Counted from the first letter of the stretch, positions 8,374 through 18,173 are shown. The stretch: DNA of 64,000 bases from Paradevosia shaoguanensis (GCF_016801025.1 NZ_CP068983.1:248001-312000); one strand, 5' to 3'. The notes: generated by a model not told the origin, from the letters alone. A program made the numbers and translations.

Positions 8374-9402
8374 ATGACGAACGATCCTGAGGTTCTGGAC
8401 CTGCCAGAGGGACTTGGCGCCCCCAGACAGATCAGCCAGTCCATCTATGCGCTGTTGCGGCGCCACATTGAGAAACGCACGTTTCCCGACGGACTCGTGC
8501 TTGGTGAAGCCGCGATCGCGAAAGCGCTCGATATCGGCCGCGGTCCGGCGCGCACCGCGCTCGAACAGCTGGCGGCCGATTGGCTTGTACTGCGCTTCGG
8601 CGGGCGCGGCCTCATCGTGTCCTATACGGGTCGCCCGGTGGCACCGGTACGCAAGGACCTCTACGAGGCGGGTCTCGAGCTCAGCCAGAGCGACCGGGAC
8701 GCCTTCGGGCTTTCCGGGGCGTCGGACAGGATCTATCCGCAGGTCGAGGCGACCATTTCCTCCTGCGTGGCCTTCGGGCGCTTCGCCATCGACCGGCTGG
8801 CCATGGCCGAGCACCACCATATCAGCCCGACACTGGCACACGTGATCCTGACGCGGCTCGAAACTGTCGGGCTCGTGCGGCAGGACAAGCTGCGCTGGTA
8901 TGCAGATAAGCTCACGCCCGATCAGATCTCGGAGTACTACGAGATCCGGCAGTTGATGGAGCCCGAGGCGCTCAAGCGCGCCTACCCGCTGCTCGACCGC
9001 AACCGCGTGATCGCGGCGCGGGACCGGCTGAAGGCGGTGATGGCGCGCGGAGACGTTTCGCCGGCTGAACTCAACCAGGTCGAGCGCGATATCCATATCG
9101 ACATCGTGCATGCCTGCCCGAATGTGCAGATGGTGCGCATCATCAAGGACAGCCAGCGCTCGCTGATCACGACGATGCATACGTTCGAGCGCTATGGATC
9201 GACGCCCAAGATGGTGCTGGCGTTCGAAGAACACCTGGCGGTGCTCGAGGCGATCGTTGCCGGCGATCCCGATGGGGCAGCGGACGCGCTGCGGCAGCAC
9301 CTTATCCGGGCGCAGGCCAGCACGGTGCCGCGCATGATCGACCTGCCGCCGCTGGACAAGGACCGGTACCCGCCCTACTTGCTGCCCGTCGAAAGCACCT
9401 GA
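8374..9402 (+). CDS. GntR-family regulator with two winged-helix regions and an FCD domain
   Basis: Transcriptional regulator of 342 residues. Residues ~18-75 form a GntR winged helix (ISQSIYALLRRHIEKRTFPD, LGEAAIAKALDIGRGPARTA). Residues ~100-165 look like a second, degenerate winged helix (YPQVEATISSCVAFGRFAID, HHHISPTLAHVILTRLETVG). Residues ~165-310 form an FCD ligand-binding domain (EYYEIRQLMEPEALKRAYPL, ERDIHIDIVHACPN, FEEHLAVLEAIVAGDPDGAA). The family normally has a single HTH in ~240 residues, so this is an enlarged member. It is downstream of the pqq operon and convergent with the sugar ABC genes; its target is unknown. Confidence 0.82.
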   Translation: MTNDPEVLDLPEGLGAPRQISQSIYALLRRHIEKRTFPDGLVLGEAAIAKALDIGRGPARTALEQLAADWLVLRFGGRGLIVSYTGRPVAPVRKDLYEAGLELSQSDRDAFGLSGASDRIYPQVEATISSCVAFGRFAIDRLAMAEHHHISPTLAHVILTRLETVGLVRQDKLRWYADKLTPDQISEYYEIRQLMEPEALKRAYPLLDRNRVIAARDRLKAVMARGDVSPAELNQVERDIHIDIVHACPNVQMVRIIKDSQRSLITTMHTFERYGSTPKMVLAFEEHLAVLEAIVAGDPDGAADALRQHLIRAQASTVPRMIDLPPLDKDRYPPYLLPVEST

Positions 9403-9410
9403 AAAAGAAG

Positions 9411-9436
9411 AGGCCCTGCCGGGAGAAGCAGGGCCT
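9411..9436. terminator. Bidirectional terminator hairpin
   Basis: AGGCCCTGC and GCAGGGCCT form a 9-bp perfect stem with an 8-base loop between two convergent genes. The stem is preceded by a run of A residues on the plus strand, which reads as a U-tract for minus-strand transcripts. Confidence 0.7.
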
Positions 9437-9459
9437 TCAGGCTGAACAGAAGGGAGTCC

Positions 9460-10344
9460 TCAGCCCTTCACGCCGGCCGAGAGCATGATCGCCTGCGTTA
9501 CGCGGCGCTGGAAGATGAGATAGACGATCGCCACCGGCAGGCCCGCCAGGACGGCGGCCGCGAGCTCGCGAGCGTATTGCACGCCGAAGGCATCGTGGAC
9601 CTGAGTGATGCCGACGGTGACGTTCATCATCTCTTCCTTGGTGGTGATGAGAAACGGCCAGAGGAAGGCGTTCCAGGCGCCGATGAAGGTGATGATGGCG
9701 AGCGCGGTCGTGACGCCCCAGTTCATCGGCAGGAAGATCTTGAAGAGCATGCGGAACTCGCTGGCGGAGTCCATGACCGCCGCCTCGCGGAATTCCTTGG
9801 GCACGCTATCGAAGAACTGCTTGTAGACGATCACCACCACCGGAACGATGAGCTGCGGAAGGATGACGCCCAGCCAGCTGTTGATGAGCTTGAACTGGCT
9901 CATCAGCACGAAGTGATTCACGATCAGGGCCTGGATCGGCACCATGAAGCTGGCGAGGATCATGAACCAGAGAATACGGCGGCCGGGGAAATCCAACTGG
10001 CTGATCGCATAGCCGGCCCCTGCTCCCATCAGCACCACGAGCACGGTAACGGCCAGCGAGGTCATCAGCGAGTTGAGATACCAGAGCCCGATATTGGTGT
10101 GGGTCAGGATGTGGATATAGGCCTCGAGCGTGAAGGTACGCGGCCACGGATTGAAGCCGGGCTCGACCACCTGGAATTCCGGCTTGAGGGTAGTGATGAT
10201 GCCCCAGTAGAGCGGGAAGGCCCAGACAATGGCCGAAAGGACCGTGATGACGGCGAGAATCGCGCCGCCGAGGTCGAAGGCCTTCAGCGTGCGGAGCTGG
10301 CGCTGCGAGATCGTGCCGGCGCTGCTTTCGGTAACGGCACTCAT
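9460..10344 (-). CDS. Carbohydrate ABC transporter permease, MalG type
   Basis: Inner-membrane permease of a CUT1-class sugar ABC importer. The 294 residues have six predicted membrane segments, starting with LGGAILAVITVLSAIVWAFPLY after a short cytoplasmic N-terminus. The EAA loop that contacts the ATPase reads EFREAAVMDSASEFRMLFKI, followed by the proline-rich FLPMN. The start codon overlaps the stop of the upstream permease by 4 bp. It is the last gene of the glycosidase-ATPase-binding protein-permease locus. The substrate cannot be read from sequence. Confidence 0.92.
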   Translation of the reverse strand: MSAVTESSAGTISQRQLRTLKAFDLGGAILAVITVLSAIVWAFPLYWGIITTLKPEFQVVEPGFNPWPRTFTLEAYIHILTHTNIGLWYLNSLMTSLAVTVLVVLMGAGAGYAISQLDFPGRRILWFMILASFMVPIQALIVNHFVLMSQFKLINSWLGVILPQLIVPVVVIVYKQFFDSVPKEFREAAVMDSASEFRMLFKIFLPMNWGVTTALAIITFIGAWNAFLWPFLITTKEEMMNVTVGITQVHDAFGVQYARELAAAVLAGLPVAIVYLIFQRRVTQAIMLSAGVKG

Positions 10345-11219
10345 TTTTCACCTCGCGCACGCAGGACGGTGAACTGCAGCACCGACATGGCAATGATGAT
10401 GACGAAGAGAGCGACGGCGATGGTCGCGCCGTAGCCGCCCTGGCTCTTCTGGAAGGCGGTAACGTAGATGTACTGCACCATGACCATGGAGGGGTCGGCG
10501 CGTCCGCCCTGCACGAAGAGATAGACCTGGTCGAAAATCTTGAGCTGCAAGATGAGCTGGATGGTGAGCACCAGCGCCGTGACCGGCCAGATCAATGGCC
10601 AGGTGATGCGGGTGAACTGTTTCCAGCGCCCGGCATTGTCGAGCGATGCGGCTTCGTACATCTCCGGGGAAATGGCGCGCAGGCCGGCCAGGAACAGCAG
10701 GATATTGAAGCCGCAGGTCCACCAGATGGTGACGAAGGCCACGGCCGGCAGGAAGAGCGCAGGCGTCCGGAAGACCGGGATGCGCTGGCCGGTGAAGAAC
10801 TCGATCGGGTACTGCATGACGCCGAACTGCAGATCAAACATCCAGTTCCAGATGCGGTAGACAACGGAGACCGGCAGTATGTAGGGCAGGAAGAACAGCG
10901 CCAGGATCAGCGATTGCTGCCAGCCCTTGAGGCGGTTGACCATCATGGCGATGGCGAGGCCGATGAGCGTGTTCGGAATGACCGTCAGCAGTACGAAATA
11001 GAACGTGTTGATGACTGAGGTCTGGAATTTGCGGTCGGCGAACATCTTGGCGTAGTTCTTCAACCCAACCCATTCGCCCTCGCCGATCAGGGGGGCGTTG
11101 GTAAAGCTCATCGCGACCATCTGGATGGTCGGATAGATGAAGAGCACGGCATAGATCAGCACGAAGGGCGCGACCAGGATCAGCGCTGCTGTAACTTCGG
11201 CGGTCCGGTTCTTGATCAT
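10341..11219 (-). CDS. Carbohydrate ABC transporter permease, MalF/UgpA type
   Basis: Partner inner-membrane permease of the same sugar importer, 292 residues. The first membrane helix is ALILVAPFVLIYAVLFIYPT. The EAA motif reads EMYEAASLDNAGRWKQFTRI followed by TWPLI. The ATG follows the hairpin downstream of the binding-protein gene by 25 bp, and the gene overlaps the second permease by ATGA. Together the two permeases form the heterodimeric channel served by the ATPase at 12674-13759. Confidence 0.92.
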   Translation of the reverse strand: MIKNRTAEVTAALILVAPFVLIYAVLFIYPTIQMVAMSFTNAPLIGEGEWVGLKNYAKMFADRKFQTSVINTFYFVLLTVIPNTLIGLAIAMMVNRLKGWQQSLILALFFLPYILPVSVVYRIWNWMFDLQFGVMQYPIEFFTGQRIPVFRTPALFLPAVAFVTIWWTCGFNILLFLAGLRAISPEMYEAASLDNAGRWKQFTRITWPLIWPVTALVLTIQLILQLKIFDQVYLFVQGGRADPSMVMVQYIYVTAFQKSQGGYGATIAVALFVIIIAMSVLQFTVLRARGEK

Positions 11220-11243
11220 CGAAAGTCCCCTCGCCCGAAGGCT

Positions 11244-11274
11244 CGAAGCCGGCCGCTTGAGGCGGCCGGCTTCG
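11244..11274 (-). other. Strong stem-loop between binding-protein and permease genes
   Basis: CGAAGCCGGCCGC and its exact complement form a 13-bp stem with a 5-base loop, in the 63-bp gap between the two genes. No T-tract follows on the minus strand, so it is more likely an mRNA-stabilising or attenuating hairpin, as between malE and malF, than a full terminator. Confidence 0.7.
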
Positions 11275-11282
11275 CTTGGTTG

Positions 11283-12563
11283 TTACTCGACCTGACCCTG
11301 AAGGTCGTCGCGCATCTCTTCCATGGCCTGCTGGACTTCCAGCTCGCCATTGACGGCCGGCATCAGGTAATTGCCGGCGGCGTCGTAGACGGGCGAAGCC
11401 ACGCCGGCGAGCTTGGAGACCGGGTCGAAGGCAGCGGTTTCAGCGAGCACCGAGTAGGTGGCGTTCGGCTGCATGGCCTTGAACTCGGCGCTGTCGCGAA
11501 CCGGACCATAGGCGGGGATGTGACCGGCGCCGGCCCAGGAGAGCGAGTGCTGGTTCATCCAGGCGATGACTTCCATCACGGCCTTGCGCTTTTCCGGGGT
11601 CATGTCCTTGCCGACATTGTTCGGGATGGCGAAGGAGTGGGAGTCAGCCCAGGTAGCCGGGTGATCGAAGAAGGTCGGCAGGGCCACGGCGCCCCATTCG
11701 AAGCCGAGCTGCCCCTTGGCAGCCAAGTCGGTGAAGGTCGGGACTTCCCAGACGCCGTTGATGTGCATGGCCGCTTCACCCGAGGTGAAGAGCGCGATCG
11801 AAGCCGGGTATTCGGTGGTGGCGGGAGCCAGGCCATCCTTGACCCAGTCGGCTGCGACGGTGGCGGCCTTTACGGCCTTGTCGAGATTGTCGCCATCCAG
11901 GAACTTGTCGTCGGCGAGGAACTTGCCGTCCTGCTGGTTGAACAGCGAGTAGAAGATACGCCACTGGGTAGCGCCGTCGGCGGTAGCGGTCGAAACGCCG
12001 TACTGGGTGCCGCCGTCCTTGAGCTTCTGGAGGGCTGCCTTGAAGTTATCGACGCCATCCAGGCCCTTGGGCAGACCATTGTCATCGAGGAGGCCGGCAG
12101 CCTTCAGCTTGTCCTTGTTGTAGTAGAGGACGATCGAGTGGATATCGAAGGGCACGGCGTATTGCTTGCCGTCGATATGGGCGGCCTGCCAGTTGGTGGC
12201 AGCGAAGTCGCTTTCCTTGAGGCCGACACCGGCCAGATCGTCAGCAGTGATCTCGCCGAGAGTGTTGGTCGAGACGCCGAGCGGCAGGCGCGAGAGGTGA
12301 TAGGTCATGATATCGGGACCCTCGCCAACGGCGGCAGAGGTCTGCACCTTGGTGTAGAAGGGCGTGCCCCATTCCAGCGTCGTCGCCTGGATTTCGATGG
12401 TGTCGGCGTGCTCCTTGTTGAACTGGTCGAGCAGCGCCTTCATGCGTACGCCGTCGCCGCCGCTCAGGAAGTCCCACCAAACTACGGTTTCCTTGGCATG
12501 GACCATCGAGCTGAACGACATCAGCGCGGTTGTCACCATTGCCAGCTTCATCAAAGTCTTCAC
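11283..12563 (-). CDS. Extracellular solute-binding protein of the sugar ABC transporter
   Basis: Periplasmic receptor that delivers the sugar to the permeases. From the GTG start the protein is 426 residues. It begins with a signal peptide (VKTLMKLAMVTTALMSFSSM, cleavage near VHA-KE) and continues with the family-1 binding-protein fold (ETVVWWDFLSGGDGVRMKAL, FNKEHADTIEIQA, GEAAMHINGVWEVP). I chose GTG at 12563 because GGGAGG sits 7 bases upstream and the signal peptide starts there. An ATG 38 codons earlier gives a non-signal-like leader that runs into the ATPase gap. It lies 110 bp downstream of the ATPase gene. Confidence 0.9.
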   Translation of the reverse strand: MKTLMKLAMVTTALMSFSSMVHAKETVVWWDFLSGGDGVRMKALLDQFNKEHADTIEIQATTLEWGTPFYTKVQTSAAVGEGPDIMTYHLSRLPLGVSTNTLGEITADDLAGVGLKESDFAATNWQAAHIDGKQYAVPFDIHSIVLYYNKDKLKAAGLLDDNGLPKGLDGVDNFKAALQKLKDGGTQYGVSTATADGATQWRIFYSLFNQQDGKFLADDKFLDGDNLDKAVKAATVAADWVKDGLAPATTEYPASIALFTSGEAAMHINGVWEVPTFTDLAAKGQLGFEWGAVALPTFFDHPATWADSHSFAIPNNVGKDMTPEKRKAVMEVIAWMNQHSLSWAGAGHIPAYGPVRDSAEFKAMQPNATYSVLAETAAFDPVSKLAGVASPVYDAAGNYLMPAVNGELEVQQAMEEMRDDLQGQVE

Positions 12564-12673
12564 GTTATTCCTCCCTTGTGGGTAAACGCTCCAAGCGCCC
12601 TTTCGGCAAATGTTCCGGATCTGCCGATCCCCCTCGGCTTCCCGGCTGGAGCTGCCGGAGCGCCGGGGTAGTC

Positions 12674-13759
<1,086 letters not shown>

Positions 13760-13854
13760 GCTTTTCCTCCCTCGGCCTTCCCTGAAGTCGGCCTCAAATT
13801 TCGGACCGGCCTTGCCCGATCCACGCCGGTTACCCCGGCGCTGCTCCCTGTCGG

Positions 13855-13927
13855 TCAAACTATCTTAGGGGTCGCCTTTGTCAACGCGAAATTCGATATG
13901 CACCCGATAGTTTGATATTTATATCAA
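13855..13927. promoter_or_regulatory. Cluster of inverted repeats upstream of the ABC transport operon
   Basis: TCAAACTATC (13855-13864) recurs as the exact inverse GATAGTTTGA (13905-13914), centred 50 bp apart. The second copy overlaps the palindrome TTGATAT-TT-ATATCAA (13912-13927). All lie in the AT-rich gap between the GH2 gene and the ATPase gene, so they probably form the operon's own promoter and operator region. Confidence 0.5.
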
Positions 13928-13954
13928 GTCACTGATTTCACTATTGTTTCTAAA

Positions 13955-16741
13955 TCAGGCCTTTGGTTTTCCATCCAGCTTTGCGGCGGTCTGGATCACT
14001 GCATCCAGAAGTGCGGTAGCTACAGGATCGGCGCCGGGGGCGTCCTCGGTGAGACGGAACGTGGTGACGACCACGCCGCCCCGATCGATAGAGCGCTGCG
14101 CGATGAGCGCGGCCGGCTTGTTGAGGTAGCCCACCGCCAATCCGGCATGGACGAGCCCATCATATTCCCAGGACCGGAAGCCGGTCAGCACGTGGCGCGG
14201 CACGACCTTGTCGAACGAGACATCGAGCAACGGACCGCCCGGCAGCGTGGCGAAGGCGCCCTGCCGCTTGATCCAGCTGAAGCTGGCGATCCAGTCGCCG
14301 CGCCAGATGGTACCCTGGCGTTCGACGAGGCCGATATTGGGCAGAAGCGCCTCGGCGCCCATCGGCTGCCCCGGCGTCTCATCGACAATAGGCATGAAGG
14401 GCTGCTCGCGTGCCGGCACATCGGTGCGCAGGTTGCGATTGGTCTTGGCCTTGCCGTCGGCGAGCACGGCGTAGCGTGCGCCCTGCTGCATGGCAGCTAC
14501 GTCGGAAGGATCGATCGAGCGAGTCAGCACTACGTCGGCAGCGGCTGCGTCTACCACTTCGTAGCCGAGCACCGTGACGCGGGCAGCCAACCCGGCATCA
14601 CTCGTGGCGATTTTGGGGAGACCGGAAGTTACACGCGGCGCATAAACCGCGATTTCGATATGGTTGCGGGCAAGCTCGGCGCCGGCAGCCTCAAGGGCCA
14701 GCGACACCTTCACCATACGGCTTTCGCTCGCTTCGGGAAGCTGGACGCGCAGGGCGCCGAGGTCAGCGACGGCGAGACCGGGCGTAGCAGGGACCGCGAT
14801 TTCGCCGGACTGGCCGCCTTCGACCGACCAGAGGAGCTTTGCGCCGGCCGGAACCCATCGGCCACCTGTGGCGACCTTGAGGCTGAGCGAGACCTCGGTG
14901 CCCGCGACAGCGGAGTGGCGCTCCAGCTGCGGAACGATGACGAGGTCGGCGTTGACCTCGTGGAAATTGGTGAGCGAGCCGCGCACGTTGCGGTTCATAT
15001 CGAGAAGTCCGTTGGCTTCCCAATGCACGTCCGTGAGCTCGGTGATGACGTATCCCTGGATGGAGGGATAGGCGCGCATCGACTCGATCTCATATTTGAG
15101 ATTGGCGTATTGGTACTTCTGCACCTGCTCGATGAACCCCTCGAACGAGCCGAAGACCTTGGCCAGATGGTAGGTTGCGAAGCGGTTCTCGATGCCGTGC
15201 GGATAGGCAACGCCATCGCCCCAATTGCCGCCGGTTTCCGCCCACCACGGCTCATTGCCTTCTGCGGTGCGGATCTGCTCGGGGAAAGGCAGGCCCCAGA
15301 CGCCGAATTCTGACACGACCAGCGGCTCGTCGCCGCGACGCTCGGCGTCGCCATGGTGGCTGAAGGTCCAATCGGCGCCGGCAGCGAATTCCTCGGTCAG
15401 CTTCTCCCATTCCTCGCGACGCTCGGGGATCGAGCGATAATAGTGGTAGTCGTTGATGTCGGTCTTGACGTGGAAGTTCGGGATGCAGGCAGAGTTGTCG
15501 ACCACGAGCCGCGCCGGGTCCTCGCCCTTGAGCCAATCATAGGTGTCCTTGAGCCATTCCCGGTGCTCGGCGCTTTCATAGACGCGCGTACCCCAGTCCT
15601 CGTTGATGATCGTCCAGGCGATGATCGAGGGGTGGTTGCCGTCGCGGCGCAGGATGCCGGCCATGGTCTCGCGCAGACGTTCACCGCCGCGCTGCGAGAA
15701 ATATTGAAGGTTCGGGATTTCGGTCCAGACGAGGAGACCCAGGCGATCGGCCACCTCGTGGTAGCGCGGATCGGGAACCTTGATGTGGCAGCGCAGCAGG
15801 TTGAGGCCGAGTTGCTTGGCCTTGCGCGCCTGATCCTCAAGGAATTCGAGCGAGGGCGGCGTGCAGATGCCTTCGGGGTAATAGTCCTGATCCAGCGCAC
15901 CGCGCAGATAGAGCGGCTGGCCGTTGAGGAAGAACTTGCCGTCGCGCGTCTCGATGGTGCGGAAACCGAAGGTATGCCGGCTGCGGTCGATGAGCGAACC
16001 GTCGGCGGCCTTGAGGTCGACGCGGGCGCTGTAGAGGCTGGGCGATTCCGGCGACCAGGGCGCGACGTTCGGGATGGTGAAGGAGATGTCCGAGCCAGCT
16101 GCACCCGAGGCGGCTGCGACCTCCTCGCCGCCAGGGCCGGTGACGACTACTTCAACCGCGGCGCCTTGCGCGGCGGCCGAGAATTCCAATTTCGCGGTCA
16201 CGCGGCCGGTGGCGAGATCAGAGCGGATCGCGGCATTGACGAGATGGCGCGGGTCGCGTGCTTCCAGCGTCACGGACTGCCAGATGCCGCCTAGCGGACC
16301 GTACCAGCTCTGCTTGCCATGCGGGATCTCGCCGAACGGGTAGTCCGGATATTGGCTGGCATCGGCATTGGGGAGCGCCACGCGGACTTCGATAGTGTTG
16401 TCACCTGCGAGGTCAGCAGCCGGCAGCACGAATTCGAAGGGCAGATAGCCGCCCTCGTGCGAGCCGAGCAGCTTGCCGTTGAGGTAAACCTCCGAGAAGT
16501 AGTTCACCGCGCCGAAGCGGATGGCGATCTCCCTGCCCTGCCATTCGGACGGGAGGACGAAGCCACGCGTGTAGACAGCCTTGCCGAAGGAGTGGCGCAG
16601 ATCGGCGAATTCGGCCTGCCACGGATTGGGGACATTGGCCGTGCGCCAGCTCGTCTCGCCATCCATGCGGAAGTTCCAGGCACCGTCCAGCGAGATGGTC
16701 TCGCGCGCGCCGGCCTCGGTCACGGTTGCCCGTACAGTCAT
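13955..16741 (-). CDS. Glycoside hydrolase family 2 enzyme
   Basis: Retaining exo-glycosidase of the beta-galactosidase, glucuronidase and mannosidase family, 928 residues, with no signal peptide and so probably cytosolic. Residues ~14-165 form the sugar-binding jelly roll (ISLDGAWNFRMDGE, FGAVNYFSEVYLNGKLLGSH). Residues ~165-260 form the Ig-like domain. Residues ~262-650 form the TIM barrel with acid/base E381 in WTIINEDWG and nucleophile E478 in VVSEFGVWG. About 280 further C-terminal residues are unassigned. The ATG at 16741 follows GGGGGAG; an upstream ATG would pass through the promoter. It is divergent from a LacI regulator and ahead of the sugar transporter, so the imported substrate is probably a small beta-glycoside. 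The exact specificity is unknown. Confidence 0.9.
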   Translation of the reverse strand: MTVRATVTEAGARETISLDGAWNFRMDGETSWRTANVPNPWQAEFADLRHSFGKAVYTRGFVLPSEWQGREIAIRFGAVNYFSEVYLNGKLLGSHEGGYLPFEFVLPAADLAGDNTIEVRVALPNADASQYPDYPFGEIPHGKQSWYGPLGGIWQSVTLEARDPRHLVNAAIRSDLATGRVTAKLEFSAAAQGAAVEVVVTGPGGEEVAAASGAAGSDISFTIPNVAPWSPESPSLYSARVDLKAADGSLIDRSRHTFGFRTIETRDGKFFLNGQPLYLRGALDQDYYPEGICTPPSLEFLEDQARKAKQLGLNLLRCHIKVPDPRYHEVADRLGLLVWTEIPNLQYFSQRGGERLRETMAGILRRDGNHPSIIAWTIINEDWGTRVYESAEHREWLKDTYDWLKGEDPARLVVDNSACIPNFHVKTDINDYHYYRSIPERREEWEKLTEEFAAGADWTFSHHGDAERRGDEPLVVSEFGVWGLPFPEQIRTAEGNEPWWAETGGNWGDGVAYPHGIENRFATYHLAKVFGSFEGFIEQVQKYQYANLKYEIESMRAYPSIQGYVITELTDVHWEANGLLDMNRNVRGSLTNFHEVNADLVIVPQLERHSAVAGTEVSLSLKVATGGRWVPAGAKLLWSVEGGQSGEIAVPATPGLAVADLGALRVQLPEASESRMVKVSLALEAAGAELARNHIEIAVYAPRVTSGLPKIATSDAGLAARVTVLGYEVVDAAAADVVLTRSIDPSDVAAMQQGARYAVLADGKAKTNRNLRTDVPAREQPFMPIVDETPGQPMGAEALLPNIGLVERQGTIWRGDWIASFSWIKRQGAFATLPGGPLLDVSFDKVVPRHVLTGFRSWEYDGLVHAGLAVGYLNKPAALIAQRSIDRGGVVVTTFRLTEDAPGADPVATALLDAVIQTAAKLDGKPKA

Positions 16742-16829
16742 GACTCCCCCTTGGGTAATCTTATTAGTTATATTATTAGCAACGCTAGTCGAGGATTCCG
16801 GCCTTGGCAAGAGCGCAGCGGGAGCGGCC

Positions 16830-16850
16830 TTTGCAAATAACTTTGGCAAA
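16830..16850. promoter_or_regulatory. Candidate LacI-family operator between the GH2 and lacI-type genes
   Basis: A 21-bp imperfect palindrome with arms TTTGC and GCAAA (7 of 10 pairs complementary) lies 34 bp before the regulator's likely GTG start, in the divergent promoter region. AT-rich direct repeats of TATTAG lie nearby at about 16760-16780. The position suits autoregulation and repression of the GH2 gene. Confidence 0.4.
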
Positions 16851-16883
16851 CGGCGGCGCCCCGTGGCAGGAAGGCGATTAGCA

Positions 16884-17933
16884 GTGACCGATCAACCGGT
16901 TGAGGACATGGGTAAACGAGCAACGATGATCGACGTGGCGGAACGCGCCAGCGTTTCGCAGGCGACGGTGTCGCTCGTGCTCAATGGCGTTGCCAATGCG
17001 CGTGTGTCGGAATCGACCCGCCAGCGCATTTTCGAGGCGGCAGAGGCGCTCGGCTATCGCAAGGGGCCGCGCCATTCCGTTCCGGAAAACGCCTCCCCCG
17101 TTATCGGCCTTTTGCTCGATGAGGTGAGCACCACGCCTTTTGCCATGCCCTTCATCGAAGGCGCGCGCGACGAAGCCGCGCTGCAGGATGTGCTGCTGGC
17201 GACTTTCTGTACGCGCGGCGACCCCAAGCTGGAAAACGCTGCGCTGGAAATGCTGGCGCAGCAGAAGGCCATCGGGGTGATCTATGCGACGCTGGTCACC
17301 ACCCAGCTCGCCGATATGCCCAAGCGGCTCGGCAACCTGCCTACGGTTTTGCTCAATTGCTATGAGAAGCGTGCGCGTTACCCGTCCGTCGTTCCCGGTG
17401 ACGTGGCCGGCGGGCACGCTGCTACGGAGGCGCTGCTGAAGGTCGGGCACCGGCGGATCGCGCACCTCGCGGGTGAGCAGTGGATCGAGGCAGCACGGGC
17501 ACGCGCGCAGGGTTACCGCCAGGCCTTGACGACCTGGGATGTCGCCGTCGATCCCGACCTGCTGGTTACGGGGGGCTGGACGGTCAATGGCGGGCGCGAG
17601 CTCACCGCAAAGCTGCTCGAACTCGACAACCCGCCGACGGCGATCTTCTGTTTCAACGACCGTATGGCGATCGGCGCCTATGATGCGGTTCGGGCAAAGG
17701 GACTGCGAGTGCCAGACGATATTTCCATCGTCGGGTTCGACGACGAAGACCTCGCCTCCTATGCTCAGCCACCGCTTTCGACGGTGATCCTGCCGCACGA
17801 TGAAATGGCTCGCTGGGCCGTGGGCGCGTTGCTCGATCGACGGGCCGGCGACACCAGCGCTCGCAAGATCAAGATGGAATGCCCGCTAGTGCCGCGCGGC
17901 TCGATCGCACCGCCAGCGAAGACTCGCAGCTAG
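16884..17933 (+). CDS. LacI-family transcriptional regulator
   Basis: Repressor probably governing the divergent glycosidase and transporter genes. It has an N-terminal LacI helix-turn-helix, MIDVAERASVSQATVSLVLN, then NARVSESTRQRIFEAAEALG with the hinge. A periplasmic-binding-protein-like sensor domain follows (VIGLLLDEVSTTPFAMPFIE, HRRIAHLAGEQW, PDDISIVGFDDEDLASYAQP). From the GTG at 16884 it has 349 residues. AGGAAGG lies about 9 bases upstream of that codon, while the in-frame ATG at 16908 lacks good spacing, so either start is possible. The stop codon abuts a miniature repeat element. Confidence 0.9.
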   Translation: MTDQPVEDMGKRATMIDVAERASVSQATVSLVLNGVANARVSESTRQRIFEAAEALGYRKGPRHSVPENASPVIGLLLDEVSTTPFAMPFIEGARDEAALQDVLLATFCTRGDPKLENAALEMLAQQKAIGVIYATLVTTQLADMPKRLGNLPTVLLNCYEKRARYPSVVPGDVAGGHAATEALLKVGHRRIAHLAGEQWIEAARARAQGYRQALTTWDVAVDPDLLVTGGWTVNGGRELTAKLLELDNPPTAIFCFNDRMAIGAYDAVRAKGLRVPDDISIVGFDDEDLASYAQPPLSTVILPHDEMARWAVGALLDRRAGDTSARKIKMECPLVPRGSIAPPAKTRS

Positions 17934-18173
17934 GTCGGTACTCAATAAGTCCCGGCGCCCCCAGAGCGCTTATCTCCCCATCCGACAATTCCAACGGAAG
18001 CGCTGTCCGTCGGCCACGCCACAACTACTGGACTTCCCCGGCCGCAGAGCCGGGGCCCACGGATTCCTCCACTCGAGTGGAGGGTGGCAATGGGCCCCGG
18101 ATCAAGTCCGGGGAAGTCCGGTGGATGGGGCGACCATCGCAACCTCATCTACGGGTGCAATTGAGTACGGACC
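17933..18173. mobile_element. 241-bp miniature inverted-repeat element, copy 1
   Basis: This non-coding element fills most of the 310-bp gap between the LacI gene and nadC. Its ends are GGTCGGTACTCAAT and ATTGAGTACGGACC, near-perfect terminal inverted repeats. Inside lies a palindromic core with arms CTTCCCCGG and CCGGGGAAG. A second copy of identical length is at 49218-49458, differing at scattered bases. It encodes no protein, so it fits a MITE or a compound REP-type element mobilised in trans. The remaining 70 bp before nadC hold only its ribosome site, GGGAGGCGGG. Confidence 0.85.

Noticed and set aside
11280-12671. 463-codon open frame opposite the solute-binding protein
   Set aside because: The minus strand encodes a full binding protein with a signal peptide and ribosome site; the plus-strand reading has no family features.
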